Shown: positions 11,733 through 24,540 of the stretch, piece after piece | Layout of the letters: each line of letters opens with the position of its first letter | Numbering within the stretch: position 1 is the stretch's first letter | Assembly (NCBI GenBank): GCA_037957365.1 | Contig: JARHVA010001174.1 | Location: 3,153,501 to 3,217,500, forward strand | DNA: 64,000 nt | Source of the DNA: Torreya grandis | Lineage: Eukaryota > Streptophyta > Pinopsida > Cupressales > Taxaceae | Reading direction: 5' to 3' | Made by a program: the position numbers and the translations under genes | The notes under the pieces: generated by a model | Seen by the model: the letters and a program-made list of their open reading frames with translations, nothing else | Database searches by the model: none | Told to the model about the DNA's origin: nothing

Positions 11733-11826
11733 AACCATCGATGGTCACCCTGACCATCACTAGTCTATACCAACCACTGACGATCACCCTAACCATCGAT
11801 GGTCACCCTAGCTACCAATGGTCACT
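11733..11826. repeat. Palindromic ~20-bp repeat cluster D
   Basis: There are about five units of 19-20 bases: accatcgatggtcaccctg, accatcactagtc, accactgacgatc, accatcgatggtcaccctag and ctaccaatggtc. The first and fourth units are nearly identical, which gives the clearest view of the consensus gaccatcgatggtcaccct. Confidence 0.75.
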
Positions 11827-11900
11827 ATCAAACAAATAAACAATTTGTTTTCACCCACTAGACCTAAACCAAATCTAACTTTCTAATCCCCTACCTAATC

Positions 11901-12921
11901 ACAAAACCCTTACCTATTCTAAACCATAATTGACTCACTTAGAATTAATATCAATCTATTTATTTATATAATTAGTCAAATTCACCTATTCAATTATCAA
12001 GAACTTGTATTTCATTTTAGTATCTTCTATGATATATGCAAGTACTTTATCTTTCAAAACTTGATTGATTAAAAGTGTGGATTGACAGCCTTTAAGGAAG
12101 CTTGTGATTATTGGATCTATCTTGTTAGGCAATCTACCCTACTATATAACTAATCAACCATTTCCTTGAGTGATTTTTTTATTTGTAGGTCATTCCTCCC
12201 AAGCCAAAGAGGAGTATCTATAGCCATTTAGATCAATGTATGCATAACATATTAGGTTTTTATACCATACCCTTCTCAAATTTATTTTCTCTTTCTTCCA
12301 AAGAATATAAGAGAAAATTATCTAAAACAATATGACCTACTCCTATTTATTCACATGAATGTGAAAATTTTCAAAGAGAGTTAAATTCTTTATACTTTCA
12401 AGTACTCTATAATGATAGGGTTTTCAATAGTACTGACACATATTTTCAATAATTTTTAGCCAGAGCGAAATTTGTTTCTTAGGCCCTAGAAATTTCTAGG
12501 TGATCACCATTTCCTTAAAAAAATGATTCTAAATATACTAAATGTATTTACATATCCACCATAGCTTGCTTTTTGTAAACACATCAACATTTATTAACCC
12601 CTGATCTACCAAAATATCCACAAGTTCTAACTAAAGCAACCCTTCAAATATCTAAAATATTGAAGGTGAAGTAAAATTATATGGGTTTTGATCCATTTTA
12701 GAGTAACACCCCCAAAATTGGTGACTCTTAAATTGGTCATCTGGACCAGGAGAATTTAAATAGTAGAAAAAAAGTGGGAAATGTAAATTCATGACTATCT
12801 ACCTTTCAAAAAGTGGTTTGCCATACGCAACCAATTTTTCCATCTTGATGCAATGTTATTCATTTTTTCTCAACACTATGACTCAAAGACTAAATAGATA
12901 AAATAAATTAGTGACATTATA
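11901..12921. other. AT-rich, no recognised gene
   Basis: Nothing recognisable was found on either strand. The stretch links the presumed LTR to the unknown decayed gene that follows. Confidence 0.5.
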
Positions 12922-14305
12922 ATGGATAAAATGGATGGTAAAATTATGGGCATGACTCTAAGGATTCTATTTCAAGAAACCTATGCAAGGATGATTGTGA
13001 TAATTGGTCAATGTTATTGGGGAAAAAACCTAGATAAACAACTGACTACTATAAATGGTTCAATGTTGAATCATAAGAGGAGTCTTTCTAATCTCCCAAA
13101 GAACTTCTGATATGATTTAAAATAATAACTATTCTTCATGATATCTATTCTCAACTACATCATTAATAATAAGAACACCATGAATTTATATCCATGGATG
13201 TTCATGGCCATGAACATTATCTATAATGGAAAATAATACATTGAGTAGGTTAAGTTGATAAATTATTCTTTACACTAACAAATAATCAATGTGGATGTGG
13301 CCAAACAGTTCTTCATGACTTCCTACTTAGTATACTCTTTAACTTCTCAAATAGCATACCCTGGTCCCACTCAAGTATTTGAATTTTATTCTTAGTTGAA
13401 TCTAAAAAAAAGGAACAAGATCTTAAATGGGTCAATGATGCATTCATGATGAGAGTAGTATATGATTTTATGAGGATTGAGGAAGGAAGATCTCTAATGA
13501 AGAGATAAACTTGATTTCACAGTATGTGAGATACTTCATTTAATTTTATAAATTAACCTACATAAGAGTTGGAGTATTTTAAGTTTATTCTTTGAGGTTA
13601 CCTAGATTGACCAATGAAAAATTAAAATTGATTGAATTATGTAGATAGTTGGGTGTAGTGCATAGAAGTTGCTAGGAAAGACATGTTTTGGGTGTTTATT
13701 TTCCCATTTCTTTAGGCCATTTCACATGTAAGAATGTCATAGATGCTAAGAACATAAATTATTTAATTTTAAAATTAATGATGCATCCATGTACCATTTG
13801 AGTATTTTGATAGTAAGTAGTTTATGAAAACTCACCTCGATATTGGATCTTCTTATAAGCATGAAGTAAATTTGGAAGTCTATTGGGTAGATTATTCTAA
13901 TGAATATGAATTATTTAGGAATTATTGGGGCATAATGAGCTTGGAAAAATCAAATATATTAGTGATACATGGGTTCTATATGGCATGATTGATGACAATA
14001 TTGATGAAAGATCCATGGCAACCCTATTTCCAACTATCAACTGGTCTATTAGAGAACTAATAGATTTGTAAATAAGAACTAAGATTGAATTGGACCATTT
14101 TATATGATGGATTAATACAAATATTTTAGAATTAATCATAGTTGGAAGCTCTAAGAAATCAAAGGGTTCAAAACCATTAAATCAAACACCCATTGTGACT
14201 CTTAAAACACATGGAAAAAGTAGTGATAGTACTACAGTTCAATCATTTATGACTGTAGGTTTAGGTGATGGAGATGATGAAGATCCCAACAACCTAAACA
14301 ACTAA
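12922..14305 (+). pseudogene. Decayed gene of unknown family
   Basis: I do not recognise this protein. The plus strand keeps protein-like sequence across 1.4 kb with frameshifts. An open start is at 12922 (62 codons). VDVAKQFFMTSYLVYSL and PGPTQVFEFYS follow at about 13300-13390. At about 13600-13770 comes LPRLTNEKLKLIELC with a following VHRSC segment, VLGVYFPISLGHFTCKNVID and a hydrophobic Leu-rich tail. Next is VYWVDYSNEYELFRNYWG at about 13870-13930; a one-base deletion in the G run breaks the frame, and the sequence carries on as HNELGKIKYISDTWVLYGM. The C-terminus (14150-14305) is Ser/Thr-rich and ends in an acidic DGDDEDPNN segment and a stop. Stops fall mainly at expected Gln codons. 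It may be the accessory ORF of a retroelement or an old host pseudogene. Confidence 0.5.
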
Positions 14306-16540
14306 TCAATACTTTTGAATTAATCCCTATGCTTAGTAAAAATATAATAGGATAAAAACATGACTATCAAAAGTTACATTGTAATGTGAAGGTTCATCCC
14401 ATTCTCTCCTATCTCTATAAATAGGATAAATGGAAATGGTACATGGGTTTTTTGATGCTCATTGTAAATTTTATTGAAAAGAATGAGAAATAAAATTTAT
14501 GTTCATTCTTAAAATAGATAACACAATGGAAATTCCAAAACATTATGTCTAGTGTTTTCTTTGTGGATGTGTGTTTTTATTATATTAATTCGTATCTATC
14601 AATTCAAGCAATACTTATATTAATCTTAAACAAGCATGTTATTTTATAGAAAGCCCTCTTATCATGCATATAATGAAATATGTGTTTTATCATTCATGAA
14701 TTACCCTTAGTCTTCCTTCCTTTTATTTTTATTTTAAGTTTAAAATAGTACATCCCAATACTCCATTCAAATTATAGATATTTTAAATAGGTTTATTTCA
14801 AATTTTCATGTTTCAATAAAGGGAACTCCCCTATAAATAGAGGATAGACTTTTATCTTAATTTTTTTAAAATTCCATATTTATCAAAGGGCCAAATATTT
14901 CACTAATAGTATCCACTACCTTATGCTCCGCATAGGATATTTCAGACTTTAAATGGTTTGTGACATCTTCAGGTGGCATGCCATCCACCTTACTTACCAC
15001 CTTCACTTTGACACACTTATATCACAAATTTTTATTCAACCATACTTATTCATATTACTCATTATAATCAATGTTGATGATGCATTCCTCAAATATCTTC
15101 AACAACTTGAAGCCCTTTTTACTATTAAACTTATTTACTTTCTCTTCTATTACAATATCATCTTCTATAATCACAAAATGTATCCATTGTAATAACCTTA
15201 TAAGTTTTGGTTTGGACGATGAAAAGGAAAATGTATGGGTGAAACAAACCTTAATTATTTCCTAATATTTAGTTTCCATACGTGTTTCAATGATCATATA
15301 CCACCCGCTAACCCAAGTCTTCAATGTCCCATAAAATACGTGGATCGATAACTTGATTAGAAAGTAATGCATACTTATTATTTAAAATTCCTTACATCAA
15401 TCTAAATGTTTTGTTGGATATGAGTTTATACTATAATTAAGAACCCATTATTCAAGTTTTTGTGCTTAAACCAAGTGTAATTAATTTCTTTTACCTTAGC
15501 CCAAGTAGGTAGGTTGAGCTTGTGTTTCTCACCAATGTGAAAATGTGCTCTTCAATGTGTACATTAATGCACTTAAATTATCATGTTATTTTGGAACACA
15601 TGCCTCAATTTTAGGATGAAATTTTTTACATTATATGATCATTCTTAGCATGGTAAGGTATGAAGCTTACCCTTACTAAGGCAAAATACTCTCTTCATTT
15701 CTAATGTGACATGAGGAATCTAAATCATGTGGCCTTGAAGTGATCTAGAATTTACTTTAGGACTCCTTAAGTTTGTTTGTAGTTTTATTGGTCTAAATCA
15801 TAAATTAATGATGCCAAACTTACACCTAGTTACTTCATAATACTCTTGAACCATCATTCACAAGAGATACTTGTAGTATCTAAAAAGGAATTTGCATCTT
15901 CCAAACCCAAAATTTCCTCGCTATTTGTGTCCAAATGTTAAACACACTATGGAATAATTGTATATATATGGTTAACTTATTAATCCATATCAACACTTTC
16001 AACATATGATGGTCCATTACTTTTAATGGGAATGATGATACACCATCCTCCCTTTTTCAAATCTCATGCAATGTTTCTTGAAGCAAATTTTGTAATTTTT
16101 GGCATTTAAACATGGTATTATGAGAAATGATGGTTATTTATAAGATTCATCCAACTCAATAACTTATAAATTCACATTAAAATTCATGCCCATGACATCA
16201 ACATAAAACATTCTTCAATATTTCTAAAGGATTTGTGGAGTCTTGTTGGCCATAGATAAAACATGAGGTGAATGCCTCATTGCAAGGATACCCATCCTAT
16301 GCCAAGAATCTTATGTAATAATGTTAACCTCAATGCATATGTTAATGGTTATATCAAATAATCATAATCCATATATTATCTCATCAATAAGGAGCTCTTA
16401 GTCATAACATGTGTTTTGTGTTATTTTGACCTCACACTATCTTACAAGGCAGGGCATTGGTACTTCAATTTTTCCTCTTAGGTGATGTATTAACCAAATT
16501 TTTATAATAGGGATACTTATGTATAGAAAAAAATATCATA
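14306..16540. other. AT-rich, no recognised gene
   Basis: No supported gene. TATA-like tctataaatag boxes occur at about 14410 and ctataaatagag near 14833, either of which could be LTR or promoter remains. The open frames at 14953-15265 overlap one another and look like chance. Confidence 0.5.
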
Positions 16541-17185
16541 TATCTTAGCTAGGTCAATTTAGTTTTTGCATCACATAATGGAAAAGTTACAATCTGATCC
16601 ATAATTATTGTTGATGTTTGTAGCCACCTTTTAGACTCATAATTAAGACAAGAATGATGGTGAGAAGAGTCTCACAACCTAACTATAATAAATATATGAA
16701 GTAGTGTAGAAAAAATCATATGAATTTGATATAAATTTATACTATTTTTTAATCAATGAAATACAAGACTGAATAATTAACAATCCATCAACTCGATTCA
16801 AATATTTTTTGTTTTTAACAATTTTGATTGCCTCTCTTATTTTCCTCTTTGACCAATTTTTAACTATTGAAAAAAATAACATCCACAAAATTAATGGGAT
16901 ATTTATTAATGTGATATTACTCTATTAATGACAATTTATGATTTTTATTATGTTGAAGATCAACATTATGCTCTTTAATTCTAGTACTGATCATCCTTTT
17001 GGTCTTACTGATGTATAATTTTCCATAAGTGCATTAAATTTGAAAAACCCACTTATGTTATTTAGTTTCAATGGGATATGTTATCGACTTAATAAAATTG
17101 AAATGTTTTTAAGTAGAGAGAAGATAGTGATAATGTTATTTTTATTTAAATATATTACAATTTTATCCATAACACTTGTTGACAG
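16541..17185 (+). repeat. Left arm of ~600-bp inverted repeat
   Basis: Read on the plus strand, this stretch aligns throughout with the reverse complement of 23920-24540. Shared landmarks in order are tcacataatgg, gatccataatta, tactattttttaat, tctcttatt, ttaatgggat, caacattatgct, ttttggtct and gagaagatagtg. Both arms also encode a similar short peptide pattern, FN-ST-FGLT-FS-ALN-PL, which suggests that the repeat derives from a coding element. A small perfect hairpin (gtgaga-agag-tctcac) lies at about 16660. Confidence 0.8.
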
Positions 17186-20100
17186 TGAAATTTGTCACGT
17201 TAACAAATTAACCCATTCGCCTATCATGAAGGTCAAGATGTAATTGTATCAGTTTAATTGTAAGGGACCTATGGTTGAGAATCAGTCCTAAGGTGTGTAA
17301 AAAAGGGTCTTTTAAATTTTAGGATTAATATGTTCAATAATAAATCTAAATCAAGTTTATATAAATGAATCAAACATAACATTTTTATTGATCATGTCTA
17401 GAGGAAAAATACTTATAAATAATTATCTAATCAAAATATGCTAATCACTATTTCAATGTACTATTAATTAATCTCAAATCAAATATAAAACTATCATCCA
17501 ACCTATATGACAGAACAAAGCTTATAGGTTAGGAAATCCCTTGAAAGATAAAATACTTTAGATTTTTTGAAAGTTGTATCTCATATACAAGTTCACATTG
17601 TAAGGATGAAAGTAATCTACAACAAATAAAATAAAATGAATCCTAAACAAAAAATAAAAGTATTTAAAGTCAATCTAGATGTTCAAACTAATTAAGAATT
17701 AAGACTATTTTTACTTGATCATAAATTAATTTTTTTAGAAATCTACAATGATGATAACAAGAAAACATGTTAGTAGATGAATAAATTAAAACTAAGAAAG
17801 AAAATAGGAATATATGAACTAAGAAAAAGAAACTAACAAACTAATCTAAGATAGAAAAGGTAAACCAAACTAACATAAAATAAATATTATGAGACTTAGA
17901 ACAAGAATTGACTTAGAGTAGATGAAAGATAATTTTATTGAGAAACGAGCAGGTTTTGATTACAAACAACCTTAAAAAGATAATAACTTACAATCAAAGA
18001 TCAATAAAATGTCAAAAAATGTGATATATTCATAATTGTTGGGGTTAAGTACAAGTATTTTTATTCATATGATTGCATATATGTAATCATCAAAAGATAT
18101 TAAAACCTGATAAACTTCAAATAATTGGTTTATGAAATAAACATGAAACCAAGATATACTTGCACTAAAAAATAAAATTACTTCACCATCAAATAATGTA
18201 TTAACTAGTCTACCTAAAAATAGATATTTAATCTTAGAGGTGCTTGTACAAATAAAGAAAGAAGGATGGAAATCTTTTAAACTTTAGTGTTCTTTAGTAC
18301 TTGTAATGTTTCTCTCCTTTTTTATGTGTCTTCAATCCTTTTATAAATCAAATTTCCTTGAGATGGTTATGAAATAAGTTATAATGAACTTTAATTAGTT
18401 GTAATTTTAAGTTAATTTTATAATTCATAAGTTCATAGCATTAGCTTATAATAGTGAACTATAAAGTTCAAAATATTGAGGAATAATATAGATCAAGTAC
18501 AAACTCTAATGGGTGAGTTCCCTTGACTTATTTTACATTCAATTTAAATAATCATTCCAATATATACCTTAAATAATTAACAAATGTTAATATTAAATAA
18601 TTATATCCTTAAAATATTTTTAAATGATAAACATTTCCAAAATAGGATCAATTCAAGCAAACATAAACTATTGCAGTCATTGCTTTACTATTTACTGAAG
18701 AAGTTTACTTTTGTTATGTTAACAATCATATTATTGATGTCTAAAAATATTCATCATAGAAAAAAAAAACCAATCAATAATCTCTCTACACATATTCTGT
18801 ATGTGACTTTGACACTTGAATGCATAATATACCACCTGAGAAAACCTAGTCATTTAATCTATTTTATTGATTAAATACAATGTATTTTGTTCAAACTAAT
18901 TAAAAATTCCTTTACTTCATGCAAAACCATTATAATATTTGAATCTATTTAAATTTACATGTCATCATCATATCCAAGTAAACTAACTACATATGGAAAC
19001 AAGATCCAAATATAAATCTATGCAAACAGTTCTATGGAAGTATTTTTTTTTTTCAAGCCCTAACCATGAAATTCATTTCTTTTCACATGATTGAGTGCAC
19101 TCAAAACTCAAAATACTGCTAACATCATTTTATAGGAAATACTAAATGCCAATATTACCAATTCCTTCATCTTTTAAAACCATGTGGAGACCAAAATCAC
19201 CATTTTTCAAAATAATCAATCATACCAACTACATCATCAGCTATAGGTTAACCAAAAACATGCCAACTGAGTTCAAATTTTTTAAATTATTGGTTACATC
19301 AAATCACTTTGACATTATTTACAACTCACTAAGAATACAAAATGATCAACCTACATATTATCGACAACAAAGGAAGACTAAAGATTCAACATACAAGGTC
19401 TTAAAATGATACGAATTTGAAATATCAACCATTATTAAATCTAAAACTTTATTTCAAATAGTGAAAACATGAACTCAAACATACGTACCATTATTATTCT
19501 CAAGAACTATTTAGAAAAGAAAACCCATAATAATATTCTCTTCAAAATGACTTAGAAAATAAAATACAAACAATTAAATGCACTCATAAAAATATTTATA
19601 TGCAAATGTTGATAACCAATTTCACATCAACCAAAAATCATTTATTGAATATTTGTTTGTATAAGCTCATGAACAAAAATCCATTTACAAAACTTCCCTT
19701 AATTTATTTTAAATGCACATATGTCAATATCACCAATAAACACTATCTTCATTATATAGGTCTACCCATAAATAATAATTATTGAGTGTAACACTTTCAA
19801 AAAAATATTTTGATTGAATGATATTGAATACAAATCCCATATTTAAAATTTAAAAACTTCACTCTTCTAAAGGTAATCAATTTAGCATGTTTTTAAACTA
19901 GGTGAAATTTTATGTCTAAATGGTCTTCATACCATGTTATTTATGGTCTATTGTGACAGTCATTTGGCAGTCAAATTTAACACAACAAAATTTTCTATAG
20001 GCGATCAAAGTATAGTTTTTACATAATGAAAATAATTTCAACCTTATAATAAAATTGATTGTCACAAAATAAACTATTTACCACAATTCTCTAAATATTT

Positions 20101-21255
20101 TCATTTGTTCAAAAACAACCTCCTTTCCTATGAACAATAAATTCAATTGTTCAAATATACACAATTTTGAAACCATATATTTGACATTTATTCCTTTCAA
20201 AATAGTTTTCAAATAAAATAAATTAATTAATATTCTCCCACAACTGTAAAATTGCATGAAAAATCAAATTTCATTTATAAAACTAAGAATGTAGGATCAA
20301 AACCAACTATAGTAGAATAGGTACCAACCACTGACTCATTCACAATATTCCACTCAAAATCAATGCACTATATCTATTTCATTTCTCCATAATATGCATG
20401 CATGAAAGAATAATATATATTCAAAGAAAATGATATTATTTTAAACCAAATTGATTAGGTTTGTATCTCTCTTCACCAAAACCTCAATAAAAATAAATGT
20501 AGTATTCAATAAACAAGTTTGTGCATACCTTAATGAAGATGTAAACACTTACTAACTAGAAAATGATAAGCTTGTCATTGAAAATGACCCATAAAATGTA
20601 AAATCTCTATTTTTTCATGAAGGCTTATTCAAGTGAAGTAATGACCAAAAAATAGGTCTTTTATTCTTGGGCAATTTCTATAACCTCATATTGAATGCAC
20701 TTGAGTGATGTGCCTAGTTTCCATTGGGCCATCTCATCGACTACTAAATAAGCCAAGGTGTTGTTAAAATACCTACAAATCACTAGAGGTAGTACATAGT
20801 TTATCACTAATTCTAAATTATTTGACAAAAACTTGAGTTTGAAACAAAGACAATATATTTACTCACCACCAGCCGATATTACAACCAAATCAATTTATAT
20901 TCATTTTGAGCTAGGTGCTTATTAAAATAACCTATATTATTTACACGATGTAAATGTAGGGTGAATTATAATATCATAATGCATATTATCATGCTAAAGA
21001 TAAATAAAAATGTAGGATATGCAATGTCCATAATATACTTAGTACATCAATGTAACAAAGCCCATTTAGTCCATGCAAACATTTAGCCTTTTCAAATATT
21101 TATGTCAGATCCTTCGACTATTATGAAATATTCTAAAATTTTATGTTTACATGTCTAAGGTTTATAACTAATTCCATAATAAAATAAAGACTATCATGGG
21201 CACCATTAAGAGCATAGGTCTACAGATCTATTATAGAACTATGTAACTATATACA
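17186..21255. other. Long AT-rich stretch, no recognised gene
   Basis: Nothing supports a gene in these 4 kb. The open frames of 61 to 96 codons at 18584, 19146 and 19600 are Asn/Lys/Ile-rich, as expected by chance in very AT-rich DNA. No clear tandem repeat or terminal inverted repeat was found by eye. Confidence 0.5.
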
Positions 21256-23860
21256 TTAATATAATAAGAAATGGATCTTAAACAACATTATGCCACCTTT
21301 ACTTTTCATATGATGAGTTAGTATAACATGTAGAATATGAACACTTATGGACACATAAATCTTGCAAGAAGTTGATGGCATTATAAGAATGCATTCTAAC
21401 TTGGAGGGGAAAAATAGGCATGTGTTGTACCTACTTTTATCCTCAAACATCAAATGAATTATTACATATTTATATGAACCTAAAATACTTCAAAACATAT
21501 TAAAATATATTAAATGTATTTGAAACTAAATTTTAACTATTTATCATCAATATTGAATACTACTAACAATCAAGGTATACCACAAACTGAAATATCACAT
21601 GCTGACCTTGAATTTAGTCAACTTTCTCAAAGGATCACTTATGTTGTGTAATTCTTAAATTAATGTTTCAAGTAAAAAATCATTCAATATAAAAATAAAA
21701 ATGTTTTATATCTAGGAACACATAGAGAAACAATCATCTAAATGAATGAAAATAAGTTTGCCCCCACCAATAGATTTAGGCTTATGACATAAAGTCATCA
21801 ATATGGAAGAAATTAATTATGTCTAGACTCTCAAAAAGAGAGGAGGGGTACTAAAATTGAGCATAAAAACACCTTGTATGAAAGGTAGGAACACCTTTTT
21901 TTCTTCTATGTTGCTATCATTAATGAACCTTTAAGTTTTCCTTTGTTACCAATATGCTCTTGTGAAATCCTTATTAATTTGTAGGGTGAAATATCCATTA
22001 TTTATAAAAACTTGATGCAAGTGTTCCTTTTCTTGTACAATGTGATTTTTATTTGAGATCCTCATGGATTTAGTTAGAAGTGTGTTAAGGAATCCCATTT
22101 TATATCTTGGATGGTGGTGAGAATTTTCATGAAGGAATTGGTTGGTATGCATTTTCTTCCAGTAAAATTTATGGGTTAAGAGACCATCTTGAATTTTGAT
22201 CACCATAAAATCTAAAAAAGGTAGGGAATCATTTTATTTAAATCCATAGTAAATTTTATGGAATCAGATGAGCTATTTAGATGTTCAAAAAAATTATCAA
22301 TCTCTTCCTTTCCATGGGCCCAAATTATAAAGGTGTCATCAACAAACCTCATTGTAAGTTAGGTTTAAACTGGTTTGAATTTAGTGACTCATGTTCAAAT
22401 TTCTCTAAAAACAAATTAGAAACTATTTGAGAGAGAGGATAATCCATAGTCACACCATAAGTTTGCTCATAAAAATATCCTTAGAAACTAAAAATTCTAG
22501 ATTTAAGGCATAAGCCTACCAATTTTGTAGTTTTAGGATATATTAGGTCTTGAATATAGTTGAAGGCCTCATCAATGGGAATCATCATAAAAGGGGAGAT
22601 GGCATCAAGAATAAAAAATATGTCTTGTTCATTTATATGCAACTATTTGATTTTCTCTATAAATAAGGTTGAGTCCTTAATTTTTGAATCTATCTTTCCC
22701 ACCAAAGGTTTTAATTTTTTGGCTAGAAACATAGCCAATTTATATGTAGGTGCACTTATAATATCAACAATAGGTCTAAGTAGGTTATCTAGTTTGCATA
22801 TTTTTAGAAGCCCATAGACCCTTCAAGTGATTTGGATAGAATTAATATGTTTGTTTTTAACTTCTTCATCCAAGGATGATTGTTGAATGGCCAAGATAAT
22901 ATCTTTCATAATGTGGGTCAAAGGATTTTTTTGAGTTTTTTTGTAGCATATGATATTATTAAGGTGATCAACCATATTGTTAATGTAATACACTTTGTTT
23001 AATACATTCATTGTTCTACCTTTATTTATTTTTAGTATGGTAATCTCTTTAATTTAATTAAACCTTTTAAGTGCCATTTTTTCACTCTTTCGAATATTAT
23101 GCTTAGGTAGTTTGGTTCTTATTAATGTCCATGAAAAATATTATCTGATCTCTTTGGCCTCTCTTTACGAAAAATGATTAAGTCCATATTCTATCCCAAA
23201 AAACATTTCTTCAACAGGTATTATTCTTGGTGCCACAATAAAATTTAATCCTTTCTCTAATAAGCTCTTAGTAGGAGAGTCTAGCTAAAGATTGGACATG
23301 TTGACAACCATACATTCTAGTTTTGTAATAATTATTTTGTTATTATTCAAAACCTACACTGACTATCTTGATGATATATTTTCAAAAAAATTATTGTGTT
23401 TTCTAATTGATTCATTGTATACCAACTCTAATCTTCTTGTTAAAATACCATCTTAATGGTTTCAGGTGTTACATTCAATGGAATTGACTAGACTTAAGTG
23501 GATATTTAATAAATCATGATTGATATTTGATAAAGACACATGAATACCATGTAACTAATCACAAATCAATATCATACTCTTTTTTAAAACAAATTATCAT
23601 TACAATCATTTCTTACAATGTGATTTACATTGGAAAATTCTAGAATAATATTATTGTTTCCATGTCTTTTCATGAATGAGAGGTGAAAAAAATTCTTACT
23701 CTTTGTGATTTAAAGATTCTCATATCTTCTAATCTCTCTCAGAAAATCCACTCCATATTGGGATAATAAACTCCAAACTAATAATTCATACTTAATGTAA
23801 TTAACATCACATAATGGAGAATCTAAAATTTGATGCATAATTATTTCAATGTTTTGAACC
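21256..23860 (-). pseudogene. Penelope-like element reverse transcriptase (broken)
   Basis: On the minus strand this reads as the single ORF of a Penelope-like retroelement (PLE). N-terminal hallmarks KGLNFIVAPRIIPVEE and the segment ending in KLPKHNIRKSEKMALK lie at about 23260-23070. Next comes ITILKINKGRT at about 23030 (PLE ADKG motif). RT core motifs follow: VYGLLKI, LRPIVDIISAPTYKLA (about 22770), then MDYPLSQIVSNLFLE (about 22400). The catalytic motif RFVDDTFIIWAHGKEEIDN keeps its Asp-Asp pair at 22335-22343 in a shifted frame. IKFTMDLNKM and then DGLLTHKFYWKKMHTNQFLH with SHHHP (21946-22206) match the PLE thumb. A downstream segment (CKIYVS...VILTHHM, about 21300-21350) may be a ruined GIY-YIG endonuclease; that part is weak. 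Canonical PLEs are rare in plants but documented in conifers. Confidence 0.85.
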
Positions 23861-23919
23861 ACCTCTTAGGTTCATCATTAGGACAAGAATGATGTTGAGA
23901 AGATTCCCACCTTTAATAC

Positions 23920-24540
23920 AAGGTGTTATAGATAAAATTTTAGGACATTTGAAGAAAATCAACAATAACACTATCTTCTCACTACCAAATAACATTAAAA
24001 AATCCTTAAATTAGTAAAATATACTATTGACCCTAAATCACATAAGGGGGTATTAAAATTTAAAGCATTCATGGAAAATCATATATTGGTGAGACCAAAA
24101 GTATAATTAGTACTAGTATTAAATAGCATTATGTTGGCCTTTAACATAATATAACTCATAAATCAACATTAGAGAAGCATTATCATAGTCCTAAACATCC
24201 CATTAACTTTACAAGCATAAAAACTTTGGAAAATTTTGACAATTGGTCCAAGTGGATAATAAGAGAGACCATTGAAATTATTAAAAATAAAAAAATATTT
24301 GAATCAAGATGATGGATTATTAAATAGTTAGTATTAGATTCCATTAATAAAAAAATAGTAACAATTCATGTCAACTTCATATGATTGTTTATGCACTAAT
24401 TCATGTATTTATTCTATTCAGGTTGTGAAACTCTTATTGGCATAAATCTTGTCCTAATTATGGATCAAATCATAACTTCTCCATTATGTGATGTTAATTA
24501 TATTCACTATAAATTTTTAGTTGGTAATTTAGGTTAATTT
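23920..24540 (-). repeat. Right arm of ~600-bp inverted repeat
   Basis: This is the reverse-complement partner of 16541-17185, located just upstream (in minus orientation) of the Penelope-like ORF. In addition, about 100 bases at 23810-23912 repeat the outer end of the arm (cataatgg...aattaggacaagaatgatg) in the opposite orientation. The unit 23810-24500 is therefore itself bounded by inverted ends. Confidence 0.8.

Larger units (their letters stand above)
10966..11900 (+). mobile_element. Probable 3' LTR (start clear, end unresolved)
   Basis: The call rests on the polypurine tract just upstream and on the TG start (tgtagacactataaaacc). No second LTR copy is present in the window to confirm it, and the 3' boundary is arbitrary. 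The stretch holds palindromic repeat clusters C (11138-11192) and D (11733-11826), so the same repeat family occurs on both sides of the internal/LTR border. No gene is seen from here to about 12,900. Confidence 0.5.

Noticed and set aside
12922..14305. 12.9-kb gene as a third member of family U
   Set aside because: No motif shared with 52.9-56.3 or 62.8-64 kb could be found by eye.
18584..19785. Three plus-strand ORFs of 61-96 codons
   Set aside because: Composition is what AT-rich noncoding DNA gives by chance; no motif, and no conserved neighbour.
16560..24500. Hammerhead ribozyme in the repeats flanking the Penelope-like element
   Set aside because: Fragments such as aattaggacaag recall the motif, but the full CTGATGA and GAAA core could not be assembled in any copy.
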